Position numbers and translations under genes: made by a program. This document shows, piece by piece, positions 1 through 13,431 of a DNA stretch of 64,000 nucleotides. Numbering within the stretch: the first letter of the stretch is position 1; each line of letters opens with the position of its first letter. The notes beneath the pieces were generated by a model. The model saw only the letters and a list, made by a program, of their open reading frames with translations, searched no databases and was not told where the DNA came from. Origin of the DNA: Dichotomocladium elegans (lineage: Eukaryota; Mucoromycota; Mucoromycetes; Mucorales; Lichtheimiaceae); the NCBI GenBank assembly GCA_025716815.1, contig JAIXMN010000008.1, positions 868,001-932,000 of the forward strand, in the 5' to 3' direction.

Positions 1-331
1 GTGTTGTAGATCCTGGATAATGTCATAGGAAGGTTGCGACAAGGGTGAGGTTTGAATTGCGGATTGCGGTTGTGGTTGCGGTTGCGTGATAGGCTGCGGG
101 TGATGGTGGAGTGGTTGCTGTTGCTGTTGTTGCTGTGAAATGTTATGTAATAACGACTATTTAAGAATCACCGAGGGAAAACCGTGGAAGAAGGACGTTA
201 GATGGTCTCCGATCGTATCTGTGTTTCTGTAATTTTTTTTTCACCTGTTCAATAGGATGACCGTGTATCGACGCAAGCGCGGCTTGGGTCGTGTCATGAT
301 AAGGATCGCTGAGGATCGGGTATGGATTCAT
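1..331 (-). CDS. Gln-rich protein, N-terminal part, runs off left edge
   Basis: Two coding exons are visible on the minus strand. Exon 331-245 opens with ATG and begins MNPYPILSDP. It ends at a GTGAAA donor. The next exon starts at 132 after an ATTTCACAG acceptor and stays open to position 1. The junction is in phase and places a run of seven Gln directly after the splice, followed by Pro/Gln/His-rich sequence. No folded domain is visible. Composition suggests a low-complexity activation or scaffold segment, but that is inference. The frame is also open upstream of the ATG to a pyrimidine-rich acceptor near 361, so a further 5' coding or UTR exon is possible. I do not recognise the protein. 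Confidence 0.55.
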
Positions 332-2159
332 AGGGTTTGGAGTATTTTCAATGTACGAGACTAAGCCAAGCGAGAATGCAGAAGGAGAAAAAAATACGAG
401 AGAGAAAGAAGGAAAAGACAGAGAAAGAGGGGTGTAAATATGAAGGGATCGTCGTCACTGATGACCTCCTGACTTTTTTGCTTTTCGTCTCAACTCTGCA
501 CTTTATTTTCAAGCCCGCTCAGCCATACGGGTTACACTTTGACGTGGTGTTTTACAACCGAAAGACTTGTTACTTTAGCCGCATTGGGGCAATGGCGCAT
601 GTCCATTGCGGTCAATTAGGATGGAGCGCAACAGCGGCTGCCCATGATCTTCATTAGCAATCAGGCTTTGGTTGTCACCAGCCTGCGCCTCTCGCGAATT
701 GCAAGAAAAGAAGCAGCTGTCATTCATGGCTACTATTTTCAGCATCAAGGGTGCACGGGAACCGGGGCCGAGGGAGAGAGGGTGCGGCGCGGGGTGGACT
801 TTTTTTTCAATTGTATCTTATTGTTGTTTGTCCAATTCCAAACCGTGGAGAGACGGGAGTGATGGTGCTCGCCTTGGTATATTTTTGCTCTTGGCTCCCG
901 TGTAACTTGGGGCCTTGTATCACCTGACGCCACGGAATGCGCCTCCTTTAAATTACAACATGTGCCTCTGTAACTCAGGCAGGAATGCATTAAACCTGCT
1001 ACTCATACCATCAGCGTTTTATGGACGTAGCTGGGCAAATTTCTCCGTGTTTGCACCGTCAACCTTCCATCCATTCGTCCGTCCGCCCCTAGGTTGGCGC
1101 GTTGCCTAGCATAAAAGCATTTAACGTGGGAACAAAGTATACTTGCTGGTATGGATACTAAATTTATGTCTTGAATGTGGCACGTACGCTCACATTCTAT
1201 CCTCGTATCTCGTCCTACATACTCGATAGGTCTGCGGCTTGGGAAGGATCATAGTTTCATCAAACACTTCTGTCATTTGCAGATTGCCCCAGTCCGACAT
1301 TGTAACCAAACATTGTAGCACAAAGGCGTACCACTTGCGCGTAATTATAGAACCAATAGCACGAGTAAAATTACCCAGTGCAATGGATTGATCAGACTTT
1401 ACAATTCGATCGATTGATGGGGCTAAGTCTCTATCATTGATACTTGCATGGGGCTATTAAAAAAATTACGGACGAATGTCAGGTTGATAACAATATCACG
1501 ACATACCACATTTCATATACACTAAAAGCACTTGCAACGACAACGGCGACAGCATAAACAACAATCTCTAATCCATTCCGCCTTTTAAAAAAGAATAACT
1601 AGCCATTTAACTTAACGCCACAACTATTTCTATATAAAAAAAAAAGAAAGGCAGTGTAATCCATCTTTCGCCGTCATGTGGTTTCCCTCATTTTCTGCCT
1701 TCTCCCCGGGGTGAGTTCGTTTGGTCTGGGTCTGTACTTGTCGATTCCGGATACCCAAGTTGCAGTTACGGTGTCTTAACTTTATACACGTATGCACATA
1801 CACATACGCGCTTATGCAGCTGTGGCTAAGCAGTTGGATGCGGAGAACAGCCATGAATAGGGTACGTTAAAGGTGATATTTGGAAAATCAGATGATGAGT
1901 ATCTGCCGCCTTTGATCCATCATCTATACGCACCATTTGGTTAATAATATCAACGTGATTTTTTCAACGTCAGCCTTGGTAAGCACCAGCACTTGAACGG
2001 ACGTGGCAAGAGGATTGCTTCGTTGCTGTCCATAATCCATCAGTATTTTCGACCGCGTACCAACTGGAGTCGATAAGCTATTTATATTTAGTACAAGACA
2101 GCCTGCTAAGGCGTACATGCACTTCGCTTTGTACAATAGCGGTCGATTGTATTACAGAT
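332..2159. other. Intergenic, no gene recognised
   Basis: Upstream flank of the Gln-rich gene. Short open frames on both strands show no domain, no splice structure and no consistent coding bias. The stretch near 361-450 is purine-rich on the plus strand (pyrimidine-rich on the minus strand), as expected for a 5' intron of the gene to the left. Confidence 0.5.
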
Positions 2160-2735
2160 ACTTTATTTTCAAAAATAAATTTCGCGTAAAAGGTAAATAA
2201 TGTCGCATAACATTATATGAAATTGTCATATCAACAGGTAAAAAGATTTCGTTAATCAACATAAATCATCTCCTTTACACTTTGACTTACCAACCCAACT
2301 CACAGCAGGCGTATCCAGATGTGCACATGGCGATAACCATGGCGGAAGATTGGTGGTGCGCCAGGAACAGCGGCGGGGAAAAGGACAGGCGACGTCAGAA
2401 CCAACGGCAGGGACACACCTGGGGGGGGGGCACAATGGCGGGCACGAAACCGGCGATAGGCGGGGCATCGGCAATTTACACTGGGTGATCGCGGTGTAAA
2501 GGAAAACGATAGCGAAAAAAAAGAGCACCTCGGGGTGGAAACAACGCCGAAGTGACGGCAAGAACAGACACAGGCAACGCAAGACGCTAGACGCAAAACC
2601 AGAGGGGGAGGAAGCCCCTGTCCGAAGGCAGCCAAATAGCGGCCCCACCAGATGATAGACTCCGTTCGGCCTCTCTTCCATGGTTCATCTAGTACGAGTA
2701 ACGATTGGTCAATCTACAAAGGACACAGGGTGCTA
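2160..2735 (+). repeat. Dispersed repeat, copy A
   Basis: The left part (2161-2250) and right part (2665-2735) match the segments at 20124-20240 and 20477-20545. Shared blocks include CTTTATTTTCAAAAATAAA, a TATCAACAGG block followed by AAAAAGATTTCG, and CTCTTCCATGG. The middle is GC-rich and differs between copies apart from small blocks such as GGCGATAACC. The first block is a near-perfect inverted repeat around its centre. It may be the 5' part of the gypsy relic that follows or a separate non-autonomous element; the sequence alone does not decide. Confidence 0.6.
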
Positions 2736-2879
2736 GAACAACAAGCAAGTCGGTTTAAAGATTCATATCGGTTGACACATGGAACAGAGGCCAATGAAGG
2801 ATCTGATAAAGAGGAAATAGTTCGCTTAGAATTGCTATTTTTTATGAGAAATAAGTCATTCATGTGATTGAAAATACTG

Positions 2880-4640
2880 AAACGAGTACCGTGCCGTATC
2901 AAATTATTTTCTCCTTCAGGAGACTTACATCTACGAGACTTATCGCTGCTATTTCACGATGCTTCTTGGTTATCAGACCACAGTTTTATTGCACACGAGT
3001 TAAACGGCCTATTTCATTTTTTCATATTGATCAAGATACACACAGGCGATGACTCGGTTGCAAAGCACTGCATCAAGGGTAATCCACTTTATCAGAATGG
3101 GATAGACAAAGTGACATTGTTTGCTTATGAGGCAGCAATGGGGTCCGTGTTGTTGTGCGCCACGGACTGAGTATTAAAGCCGCTACTGCATTAAATTTGG
3201 TGTCTCATATCAATCAACATGTGTGTACTGTAATTATCAATGACAAACAAACGTACCACTCCACAAAGATCTCACAGCATGGCAACGCTCTTTATCGCCC
3301 GTTTCGCTTATGAGTTCTTCTACACAATCAATCAGACAAATGCCTTCGATCCCGACGGATTCATGATGCATCCCGAAAATGAATGCACCTAATTGATACA
3401 GAAAGCGCATCTACTCGGCTATTTTGGCGCCGGACGCGATCACCAATTCAATCCACATGAACGGTTTTACATTGGGGTAGCTTAACCAAAGGACCACCAT
3501 AAGCTCTTCTCACAAAGACACCGAGCGTCGACGCTTTAACGTCAGCGACCATGTCTTACAGCCACTGCGCCATGTCACTGCTAACTACACAGACGATCAT
3601 TGGGCTATTGATCTTGGTACGCTTAATACTACGTCTGACAGCGGAAATAACCACTTGCTTGGTATGATCGACATTTTTCATACGATACTGCGCCCTGGGA
3701 ACAACATTTCCAGGTAAGTCTTGCGCTTACCACAGCACGAGCATTGTGGGCACACATGATTGAGTATAGAGCCGATGAGCACTCTCACAGCGACAATGGC
3801 ACAGAATTTGTCAACAACCTGATCGCGCAGTTTGTGGAGATCTCTGGCACCAGCCATCGCCTTATCACTCATTATTACCCGCGTGCCAATGGCATAGCAT
3901 AGAAATGGGTAAGCCTTGCTAAGAATGCAACAGTCAAATAGCTGCAAGGCAGACAAGTCAAACTAGGACATCGACGTCTCAAGCGTGCAATTCGCACTCA
4001 ATATTAAGAACGCCGCCATACACGGCTCATGACCTTTCTCGCTCATGTTTGCTGGTCCATCCGACGCCTTCGCAAACTATACAGGCACAACTCTAGATGA
4101 AAGCGCCTAACCTACAGTTTACTACCAGGTAGCGCATGAACGACTCAGCGAGATGGAATCGGTTGTCATGCCAGCTGGCAGTAAATCATGATCCACAATG
4201 TCGCCAGAGGCAGCAGCACAAAACCGTGATATGAAGGATCATTCACTGTCAACCTAGTGAACGAGGACGGTGCAGACATCCTTACAAACTTCACGGGCAC
4301 ACTTCTTCCATTCAACATCCTCTCATCCCACTTTAAATTGATCGCATAAGAGCCAATGACACCCAATACTACGACCACTACGAGGTGCGGGTAATCATTG
4401 ATCATGATGATACTCCAGGCAAGAAGGTTTATCGTACACGCTGGAAGGGTTACACGGAGAATAATGGCACAGGGGAACCAGCAACTAATTTTACAGGCAG
4501 GCACAGAACTCATCACAGAGTACTGACAGTGTCGCAACCCGAATACCGACAATCATATTGCCCGAGAGATTTGCCAGCGGCGAAAAAGATGTACGCCCCC
4601 AAACTAGCCTCGGCCTGGATGCGCTAAAAGATAAAGTGGA
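2880..4640 (+). mobile_element. Decayed Ty3/gypsy LTR-retrotransposon (integrase and chromodomain part)
   Basis: No continuous reading frame survives, but pieces of a gypsy integrase are readable in order in shifting frames. There is a leading HLLGYFGA-like segment near 3410. A DHWAIDLG segment lies near 3595 with the first catalytic Asp context. SDNGTEFVN at about 3790-3815 carries the second catalytic Asp. A YPRANG-like block lies near 3875. Close to the 3' end, 4385-4460 encodes YRTRWKGY, the hallmark of a chromodomain, which in this class of element directs integration to chromatin. The region before 3380 is probably part of the same element but I could not align it confidently. Stops and frameshifts throughout show a dead copy. 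No LTR pair was recognised. Confidence 0.7.
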
Positions 4641-7112
4641 CGAAATCTTACTAGATTGAAGACCGCCTTTTTTTTTTAATATATCATGTTGCTTCATGGT
4701 ATTCCTCCAGCAACCACTTTTGTAGTGCATTCATCTGTTTCCATCCGCTTTACCAAAGATGTGGCAAGCGCGTAAATGAATAGTATGGTTAGAGAAATAC
4801 ATGTGCGAGTTGCGTATACTGTATGTTGTAGTAGCCAGAGCTGACCATGAACAATGACCATGTAAATCGTCTTTGCAGGCACTTTGACATGGCATAGTTC
4901 TCGAAAGATCGATTGCACAATACGATAAAACACGTGCGTATTGTTGAGGTTATTAGGCGAGAGGTACCACGTCTCTTTGTTGAAACCGTTGACATTCGAA
5001 TGTCTCTTATACCGGAGCTGTACGCTCCCTTGTCCAGCTCATGACGCAGATCATAAACATACCATCTTCGCTAACCATCGGCAAATGATTCCTAAAAAAT
5101 ATAGATTGGAGACGAGACCATCTTCTCTCTGGAAACAGGACCTTTGTTTTTTTTTTTTCTTTTTGCTGCTGGGGAGCCATTATGTATTCAAACAGGCTGC
5201 TCCTACATTTATAAAGTGTCTCATGAGAAATTCTCTGATAGCAATCAATCTGTGAACTTTATACCTATTGGGTGGAGGCGCGAATCGCACAACGAAGGAT
5301 AGGCGCTTGTCATGCAGCAGATTCTTATAGTGATAACCCTGCTATTAACGACTAGGTTTCTTTCATATCTCGGATCTCCACGGTGTATTGATCCAAAACA
5401 TCTCCATGAGATTTATGCCCGGCAATGCATTCAGGTATCTCCATGGCTAATCTTTACTGTTATTCCTGATCGCTGTATGAAAAAGCCAACTACTTCAGTT
5501 GCCCTTCTTAATTTGACGCCTGCGTGGGTTATACCGATATCATGCATGCATGGGTGTGTATATACTGATACCAGGCAGGCGGTTTCCAACACTTTCGTGC
5601 TGAATCACTCTTTTTACTTTCTCAGTGCCGTATATTTTCTATTGCTACTGCCACTTTCGGAACGTCTATAAATGCCTAAACTTTTTATTCTATAGGGGCT
5701 CCCTTATTTGTTCGGAATACATGTAGAAACCAAAATGTGTGTATTAGTCCTTCTGACCTGATGGCTGTACAACTCTTTCGTCATTAGTAAAAGTTTATCA
5801 CAAGAGTGCAGTAATACAACACCCACTTGCCCAAAATCAAAGTTAATATTCTGGTAGGAGCAAATAATTTCTTATGTATAATGATGGGCAGAGACCATGC
5901 TGTTGACTAGCTTGGGTGTCCTGAGACTATAAATTATGTCGTAGATGCGGAGGTATACTCTCTTCAAACAGGTTGCTTTCGCACAGAATTCCTGTGTCAT
6001 AGGGACGCGTATCCGAAGAAATGATACATTGCATGGAGGAAAACATGACTCAGACATAGCTACACAACATACATTGATCAAGACAAGGTCATGTCGTTCA
6101 AGCTGGTGTGCGAGATGATTTTTCATTGTATAAAGGACCCTATAGACAGGAACAGCGAAGCAATGGTCCAAGAAGCTAAAAGCTAAGCGCTTCCGGAGGG
6201 TTTATTTCTCATTCTATAGATGTTTAACGGAAGCTTCAATAAACCAGGTACCATTCAGACCCAAAGATATGTTTAAAAGTGAACTAGACACGGCTTTAAT
6301 GTTTATATATCTGCTGATAAATCATTGCTGCTGCCGTATGTTCTCGTGAGTTTGTCGTTGGATGCCGATATCTTTCGCGAGTGCTAACTTGCCTCCAGGA
6401 CTTTTCTGGTATATATTAGCCGAAGCATGTAGGCCGTGGATGATGCATGGTTTTCAATAAATAGGGCAAACTCTGAACGAGTGGCTTTCTTCATCCACTC
6501 TATCACCAGCTTCTCTTGCATGGACATACTGAGTCTTATCCTCTATATCTAGATCCCATTGTTATTACTAGAATATGACGTCCATTGTTCTGCAGATCAT
6601 CCTAGGGCTCTTCGAATATGGATCAAAGCGTAGGGGAAGGGTTCATTAATTTCAGTGGACTATGACCACAACACCCGCTACACTGATTATTTGTCTCAGT
6701 GTGTTGCTATTGTTCCGCCCGTGACGTGTTTCATCTCTCTCCGGGGGACAGAGATCTACTGTCATCAGCCATTGTCGTGTATAAAACTGGGTGCACCCAG
6801 GCATTGAGCCGGGGAGGTGTGGGAGGGGGTGTGAAAAGCAGGCCAGGGCTCAGGCTTCCCCCCCTTTTCTGTTTGAAAAAACTATGGCAATAGAGCGGGG
6901 TCTTCTTGTGTGTGTTCCTAGGACCGGTTCGTTGTGGCTTGGGAATGTTGGCTCGGCGCGAAAAAGCTGGTCCGACCCGAATTGTAGGTGAAATAGTCAC
7001 AATAACCGGAGCCGAATCCGTCGGGATTTGCGGGGAGCAACTCCGCTCGGAGGGGGAGGAGTATTTGAATCCGTCGTAAAGTTTTACATGTTTTTTTTCT
7101 GGCCATATCACT
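4641..7112. other. Intergenic, no gene recognised
   Basis: About 2.5 kb without a supportable gene. A 119-codon frame at 5312-5671 (+) is hydrophobic at its start, but has no recognisable domain and no supporting context. The last few hundred bases, GC-richer and with a purine-rich GGAGGGGGAGGAG stretch near 7050, are the promoter side of the phosphoribosyltransferase gene. Confidence 0.5.
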
Positions 7113-7811
7113 ATGGCCGACAAGCTTTATATTAGGTTTGCAAAAAACGCATCCCCACATCGCGTGAAGGTTGAGTGGCCCAACTCAAACGGATGATATA
7201 CTTCCAATAGCTACAACCAGATCCATGAGTCCATCCGCGATGCGGTCAACCGATTCAAGATCAACACGGACTTTCGGCCTGATCTCATGATCACCATTAC
7301 GGGTGGTGGCCTTGTGCCTAGTCGCATCCTGCGCACCTTCCTGGAGAAGCGCAACAACCGCAATGTGCCTATCCAGGCCATTGGTTTGTCGCTATACGAA
7401 GAAATCGAGCTAAACCAGGCAGCGGGCGGCACGGGCGAAGGCATCCAGGTGCAGAAGACGCAGTGGCTTAACGCGGCGGACGGCAAGGATGGGATCTCGC
7501 TGCTCGGCCGACGGATCTTGCTGGTTGATGAGGTCGACGATACCCGCCAGACATTGAGCTTTGCGGTCGCCGAGCTCCTTAAGGATATTGAGGCTGAGGA
7601 GATCCGCCATGGCCTGGCGCCCGGTTCATCCGATACCCATCTTGGTGTCTTTGTCCTCCACAACAAGATCAAGCCCAAGAAGCGCGAGCTACCTAAGCAT
7701 GTTATGAAGAATTACTTTGCGGCTGTTGAGATGCCTGATCGTTGGTTGGTTTATCCTTGGGATGCCGTCGACATTGAGGATCATACAACAAGGGCGTCTC
7801 CTTTAAACTAA
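7113..7811 (+). CDS. HPT1: Hypoxanthine/xanthine phosphoribosyltransferase
   Basis: Cytosolic purine-salvage enzyme that transfers ribose-5-phosphate from PRPP to hypoxanthine, guanine or xanthine. Exons 7113-7135 and 7211-7811 are joined by a 75-nt GT-AG intron and give 207 aa, close to yeast Hpt1 and Xpt1. The tiny first exon encodes MADKLYIS, and splicing creates YISYNQIH, the usual fungal N-terminus, which supports both the start and the intron. GGGLVPSRILRTFL (near residue 38) and the PRPP-binding signature ILLVDEVDDTRQTL (near residue 112) are intact, and YPWDAVD near the C-terminus is typical of the fungal group. It is convergent with TAD2, with 561 bp between stops. Hpt1 versus Xpt1 substrate preference cannot be read from the sequence. 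Confidence 0.93.
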
Positions 7812-8372
7812 TTTCCCTTTCTCTCGCTCTTTCCTCTTCTTCCCCTCCCCCATCATAACGCATTTCGCTATGGCAACTGGCACATTTTCTCCTTCCATCC
7901 ATTATTTTGCCCGCTCATGTCTTTACTATTATTTTTCATGTCTTTTTAAACTTCTTCATTTGTCTAGAAAAAATTTTTTCTTCGTCAGCAAAATATTTTT
8001 GCTTTTCAGAAAATAGGCTTGCATCCTCCTCGCACAGGAGATCCCATTGTGTTAAGCTGGAACAATCCGTTTCCATTTCCGTTCATACTTCTCTTTTCTC
8101 GCTCTGTCTTGGCGCCAGGGCCAGGGCTCTGACAGGTCTGCCCATTAATGCAGGCAACGGAGTTCCTGAGCGTATTGTTGCGCCATATCACATCCGTACC
8201 ACCTGCAACTCCTGAAGGTCACCTGACTTCAACAGGTACTTTCCAATGTACGTCATTCTTCCGTTGTTATATCGTTAGTGATAATGCCTGCATTAAGTCT
8301 ATTCATGTCATTTTCCTTTTCTATGCTTTTTCTAAGGGGAGAGGATTTTAGGATAGGGTATATTGGATAAGT
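7812..8372. other. Convergent 3' region
   Basis: Holds the 3' UTRs of the phosphoribosyltransferase (+) and TAD2 (-). Pyrimidine-rich just after 7811, then AT-rich. No gene seen. Confidence 0.6.
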
Positions 8373-9155
<783 letters not shown>

Positions 9156-10690
9156 TACTGCAATGAGAAAGGAACTAGCGGAATTTTTTTTTTTGAGGAA
9201 ATCTGCCATTCAAAAAAATTTTGGATTGCTCCAACAATTTCTAGCGCATCCAGAATAGAGCGTATTGTTTCTGCAATGAGGAGATAAAAAGTCGCATTGG
9301 AGTGTACAACTCTGCTGGATCAAGCACAAGAATAGCGGGAATTTGCAGGCGGCTGAGGAAACGTGGGATGGATACAGACCGCCGGCAGAAGGATTGTACA
9401 GAAAGGAACTCTTCGAGGGATGTCAGGCCGGTTCAAACAAAAGGCTGAAACAAAGTGCATAACACATGTCGGTCAGATGCACTCAATAGAGTTTTTTTTT
9501 TTTTTTGTCTTGACATCATCAGCCACTGCCTATTCTTATTTATTACCCGATGCAACCCGAGTACTTTAAGTTATATATATATATATCCGTACCCGATGGA
9601 AGTCAGATGCCAATAATAATAATAACACCACGGTCACCGGCACAACAGTGTTTTATCAATATGACCATTCGACCCCGACTGAAACACCTATACACTGGCG
9701 CGCACTGCGGAGCCATTCAAAAGACGGCGGAAACAGCCGCATCCGATATCCGGAGTATTATGGAGTGAAGCATCTGTGTGTGCGCTCATGAGCGCGGTGC
9801 GGCGGAAAGAGGCTTCAAGTGGCGTTTCATTCGAAATTTGGGCGGGGCGTTTTTGCACATCTTGTTGAGCGGATGAACTTATCCGAAAAAATAAACACCT
9901 TCTACGGTGGATAAGGAGATTTGTAACTTTGCATTGTGATCATCTTCATCCCAATATCTATATGTGGGTGCGATCCCATACGTTACGGGATAACCGCGCA
10001 GGTTATCACTGTTAGTCATAGAGTTTTAGGGTCTTCCGCTTTCCTCACACGGCACAAAATAAAGGATTGCGTCTGAGTGAGTTCCGCAAAAAATGATGGG
10101 GGGAGGGGAAAAGGAGGAGTCGGGAGAATCAGCTGAATCAGGGCAGGGCAGAAATGCGTCTTTTTTTCCCAGAAAAGCAATGACGGCAAACGGCGAGGCA
10201 CATTTTTTTTTTTACACACCCGACAAGACTATATCATCCATCCAATATAAAATATATTGTATGCATCCATATGTGTGTGCGAAAAGTCCCCGGCCAAAGC
10301 AAGCAGGAGATCCCGTACCTTGATCATGGCTCTCTTTTTTTGTTCCATGTTCGCTTTTCCCAAGACCAAAGACGTACTGGTGTGTTTGGCGAGAGGGGCG
10401 GGGGAGGTATCCCTCCGCCGCGCAGTACAACCTCATGTACTATAGAAAGCAAAGCTGGTGTAGTGCTAAAATATAATAATATATGTATCCAGAGCACGTG
10501 CCTACACGCAGATTTTGGGTGTGCCCTGTAGCTCAAATGTGCATTGCCCGTAAGCGGGTATAATTTTATGATGGAAAAGGGATGGTTGTCCCAATGAGCG
10601 ATTTATTTCGTTCGTGCACGCACATTCTGAGCTTGAAAGAGAGAAGCCGGCGTTGCCGTACCACTTTGGGTCTTCTGAAAGTTAAACTCT
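9156..10690. other. Divergent intergenic region (TAD2 / Nudix gene)
   Basis: Shared upstream region of two divergent genes. Homopolymer T runs occur near 9490 and 10202, and there is a short TA run near 9572. No TATA box is placed convincingly and no gene was recognised. Confidence 0.5.
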
Positions 10691-12009
10691 ATGTTCAAGA
10701 ACTATCTCCAGCTGGTAGCGCACTGCGACAAGTATCCCTACGACCCTGCTGCGGTCGAACGCGTGTTTGGGGGGCGCCCGGTGCCTATTCTCCTCTTTGG
10801 CAATGTCATTGGCAATGTGCTTCCCGACATTTTTGTCCTTCTAAAAGCATACAATGATCAGTGCTCACCCGCGCCATTTAACATTTCAACGAGCTCCATC
10901 GAATTTCAGCCCTGGGTGGATTCGTTTGAAAAGCGCACAGAAGTTGTCAAGACACTCATGGATACGTGGCGTCCTCGGGTCAAGGCGCTCGCGGGTAATC
11001 AGGACAACAACAGTAACCGGTAGAAAGCGTTTATGGGTAACCTCAATCAGCGGGATAGGATGGCGGAACGAACTTTACCCGGTGTACGGCGATCCATCGC
11101 ACCCTGACAATATCGCGTTTGTCATGGAGCGAGCAGCGACACCCTTGTTTGGCATCTCGACGTTCGGTGTCCATGTGAACGGCTACGTACAAGACGAACG
11201 CGGTGAGATTAAAGTGTGGGTCGCACGCCGTGCGATGGCCAAGCAGACATGGCCTGGCATGCTCGATAATTGCGTGCGTAACGATGCTTTTTTTGAACGT
11301 AATAAATTGGTTACGCATACATCAAGGCTGATCGACTATTATTATTGCTATTATGTAGGTGGCTGGTGGTATTAGTTACGCCTATTCGACCAAGGAAACG
11401 GTTGTCAAAGAATGCGACGAAGAAGCCAGTATACCCCCATCGATTGCCCAGTCGGCTATTAACACGGGCGTTATTTCTTATTACACATATACGGAGAACG
11501 GACTCCAGCCAGAGACACAGTAAATGAAGCGGTGGTTTGGGAGGTGGGGAGGTTGCGCTGCTGTTTGGTGGTGGGAGGTGCACGATTGAGGAATCGTTAT
11601 CACCGATAGTACAGATTGGGTAACAGGCACACACCCCCTGCTGGGGACACTTTTTTTAGATACATCTTTGACTTGAAATTGCCGACTGATTTCAAGCCCA
11701 TGCCCAGGGATGGGGAAGTCGAATGTTTCTATCTATGGGATATGGCTCAATTGAAGAAGTCCATGATGGATGGGCTATGGAAGCCTAACTGTGCTATAGG
11801 CATGTTGAACAACAACAAAAAAAGGAGGCGTGTGTGAGAGCCGAATTGTAACTAAAGTCTTGGCACTTTCTGTACTCACCACAGTGACGATTGATTTTAT
11901 GATCCGCCATGGTATCATCACAGCTGACAACGAGGCCGATTTTATCGATATCAACACACGACTTCACCGCCGCTTAGAGTTCCCTAACCCTTGCAAAACC
12001 TATGTCTAG
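10691..12009 (+). CDS. Nudix hydrolase, DUF4743 type (thiamine-diphosphate-related)
   Basis: Exons 10691-10994, 11059-11273, 11359-11519, 11660-11799 and 11885-12009 give 314 aa. The order matches the Nudix family once named thiamine pyrophosphokinase-related (yeast YJR142W, plant Nudt20/24): an N-terminal DUF4743 half with WRNELYPVYG, then FGVHVNGYV, IKVWVARRA and a Nudix helix at residues 176-198. Studied members hydrolyse oxidised thiamine diphosphate derivatives, a metabolite-repair job; the same role here is inference. In the Nudix box the second half, KECDEEA (190-196), is kept, but the first Glu of Gx5E is Tyr182. Intron 4 (11800-11884) uses a GC donor (ATAG|GCATGT) and an AG acceptor. 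Only this choice restores the family block NCAIVTIDF. Confidence 0.9.
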
Positions 12010-13318
12010 AGGCAGAATAAAAACTTCTTTATCATCGAGTCGCATATATAGGGCATAATGGATCCGGCTTTTTTTTTTTAATTCCAGATGGAAGCTTCGA
12101 ATGGATTATATGCGCTTTTTTTTTCCCTTGTGTGTCCTTGTGCAAAAGAACTCTATCTCATGTCGATCAATAGTGCCAATAAAGGGGGGAGCTGGTAGTG
12201 GTTGTGCGATGAAGGGCGGAGAGGGAGTGGAATGGGGCATGACGCTGAGAGTACAGAAAGAGCGGATGATCTCCAACACTCCATCAAAGTGTTTGAGCCC
12301 AACAGCAAAGTTCTGTGTGCTGAGTGCTGCGCTGGCACGCACTCGAGTTGACTTTTCGGTCGGATCCAGGACATGCAAACGCGCCTTCCCCCAATTAAAA
12401 TTTTTCTGTTCAAGCTGAGATGAAGGACGAGGTAATTAGAATCTAATTATTGTAATAATAAAACTGCCACAGCATCAGCGTCAGGATGAGCAGCAGCAGC
12501 AGCAGCACATGTGTAGTTTATTTACGTAAAGCGGAAAGTCATCATGCTGGTCAACAAAACACGACCGGATGACCAGATGGAAGGGAGTCAATTTCCTAGT
12601 TTGCAAAAGCGCAAATTTGAAGCACTTTTCCGGGTTAGCCAATGACATAATCGCACGGAAAATTTTGTTTAAGGGGAGACAGTGGCTAGGGGTCAAGCAA
12701 TCGTTAGGGAAGGGGGGGAGAGAAGAGCGGGGAGAGCGGTTGTGTGTGTGTGTGTGTGTGTGTTGGGGAGACAGAGAGAGGGGCACGATCCAATCAGTGG
12801 CTGGTCCAATCAAGTGCGGTTTGTGCAACAGCCGTCCCAGTGAGCTTTATTCGCCATTGCACTGTTCCATCGGATCAGCCCCCGCCTTGGCCCTCAGAAA
12901 ATCAGCCAGAGCGTAATTCCAGTCCACAGCACACAAATATACCTGGTGGAAAGACCCTCAAAACCCATTTTTTCCCTTCCTCCCTCCTCTCTCTCTCTCT
13001 TTCTCTACTTTCTATTCCTTTTTCTACTCCCACTTGCTTTCCATCCAGTAGCGAAAGAGAGATAAACATCCTGTCGCCTTTTTTTTTATTATTTCCTGCC
13101 CTTCTCTTTCCTATTTTCCAATAACCAAAAAAAAAACTCTTCTTGTCCTCCCCACATTGGTGATGTTGATTTGTGCCTGTATCTTGAATTGGAATCGTCA
13201 TTATCGCAGTAGTAGTAGTAGTATCTTCCTGTTTTCCAAACAGACCCTCTAGCCTTTGCTTTTCTTTTTTTCTTTTTCATATATTCTTTTGTTCCTTTTT
13301 TTCTTCTTCTTTACCCTG
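12010..13318. other. Upstream region of the copper-fist gene
   Basis: No gene recognised. Holds a (TG)n tract at 12740-12763, a long CT/TC-rich stretch at about 12970-13330 and an AGT trinucleotide run near 13205. The pyrimidine-rich stretch leads into the TATA box of the next gene. Confidence 0.5.
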
Positions 13319-13325
13319 TATAAAA
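13319..13325 (+). promoter_or_regulatory. TATA box and probable 5' UTR intron of copper-fist gene
   Basis: TATAAAA lies 107-113 bp before the ATG at 13432. Between them, CCAG|GTAAGC at 13345 and an AACAG acceptor at 13425 (or ACAG at 13429) frame a plausible 81-nt leader intron with a T10 tract before the acceptor. Confidence 0.55.
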
Positions 13326-13431
13326 CCCTCATTTTTTTTGCCAGGTAAGCACTATCGATTAGGTAATTCACTCTTCCAAAAACCGTCCCACTGACTTGCA
13401 TTTTTTTTTTACCTTTCAAAAACAGACAGCA

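Noticed and set aside
2256..2681. 141-codon open frame on the minus strand
   Set aside because: Lies antisense within the GC-rich core of a dispersed repeat, Cys/Pro-rich without a domain; open by base composition.
5312..5671. 119-codon frame with hydrophobic start
   Set aside because: No recognisable domain, no splice or promoter context, in a relic-rich region.
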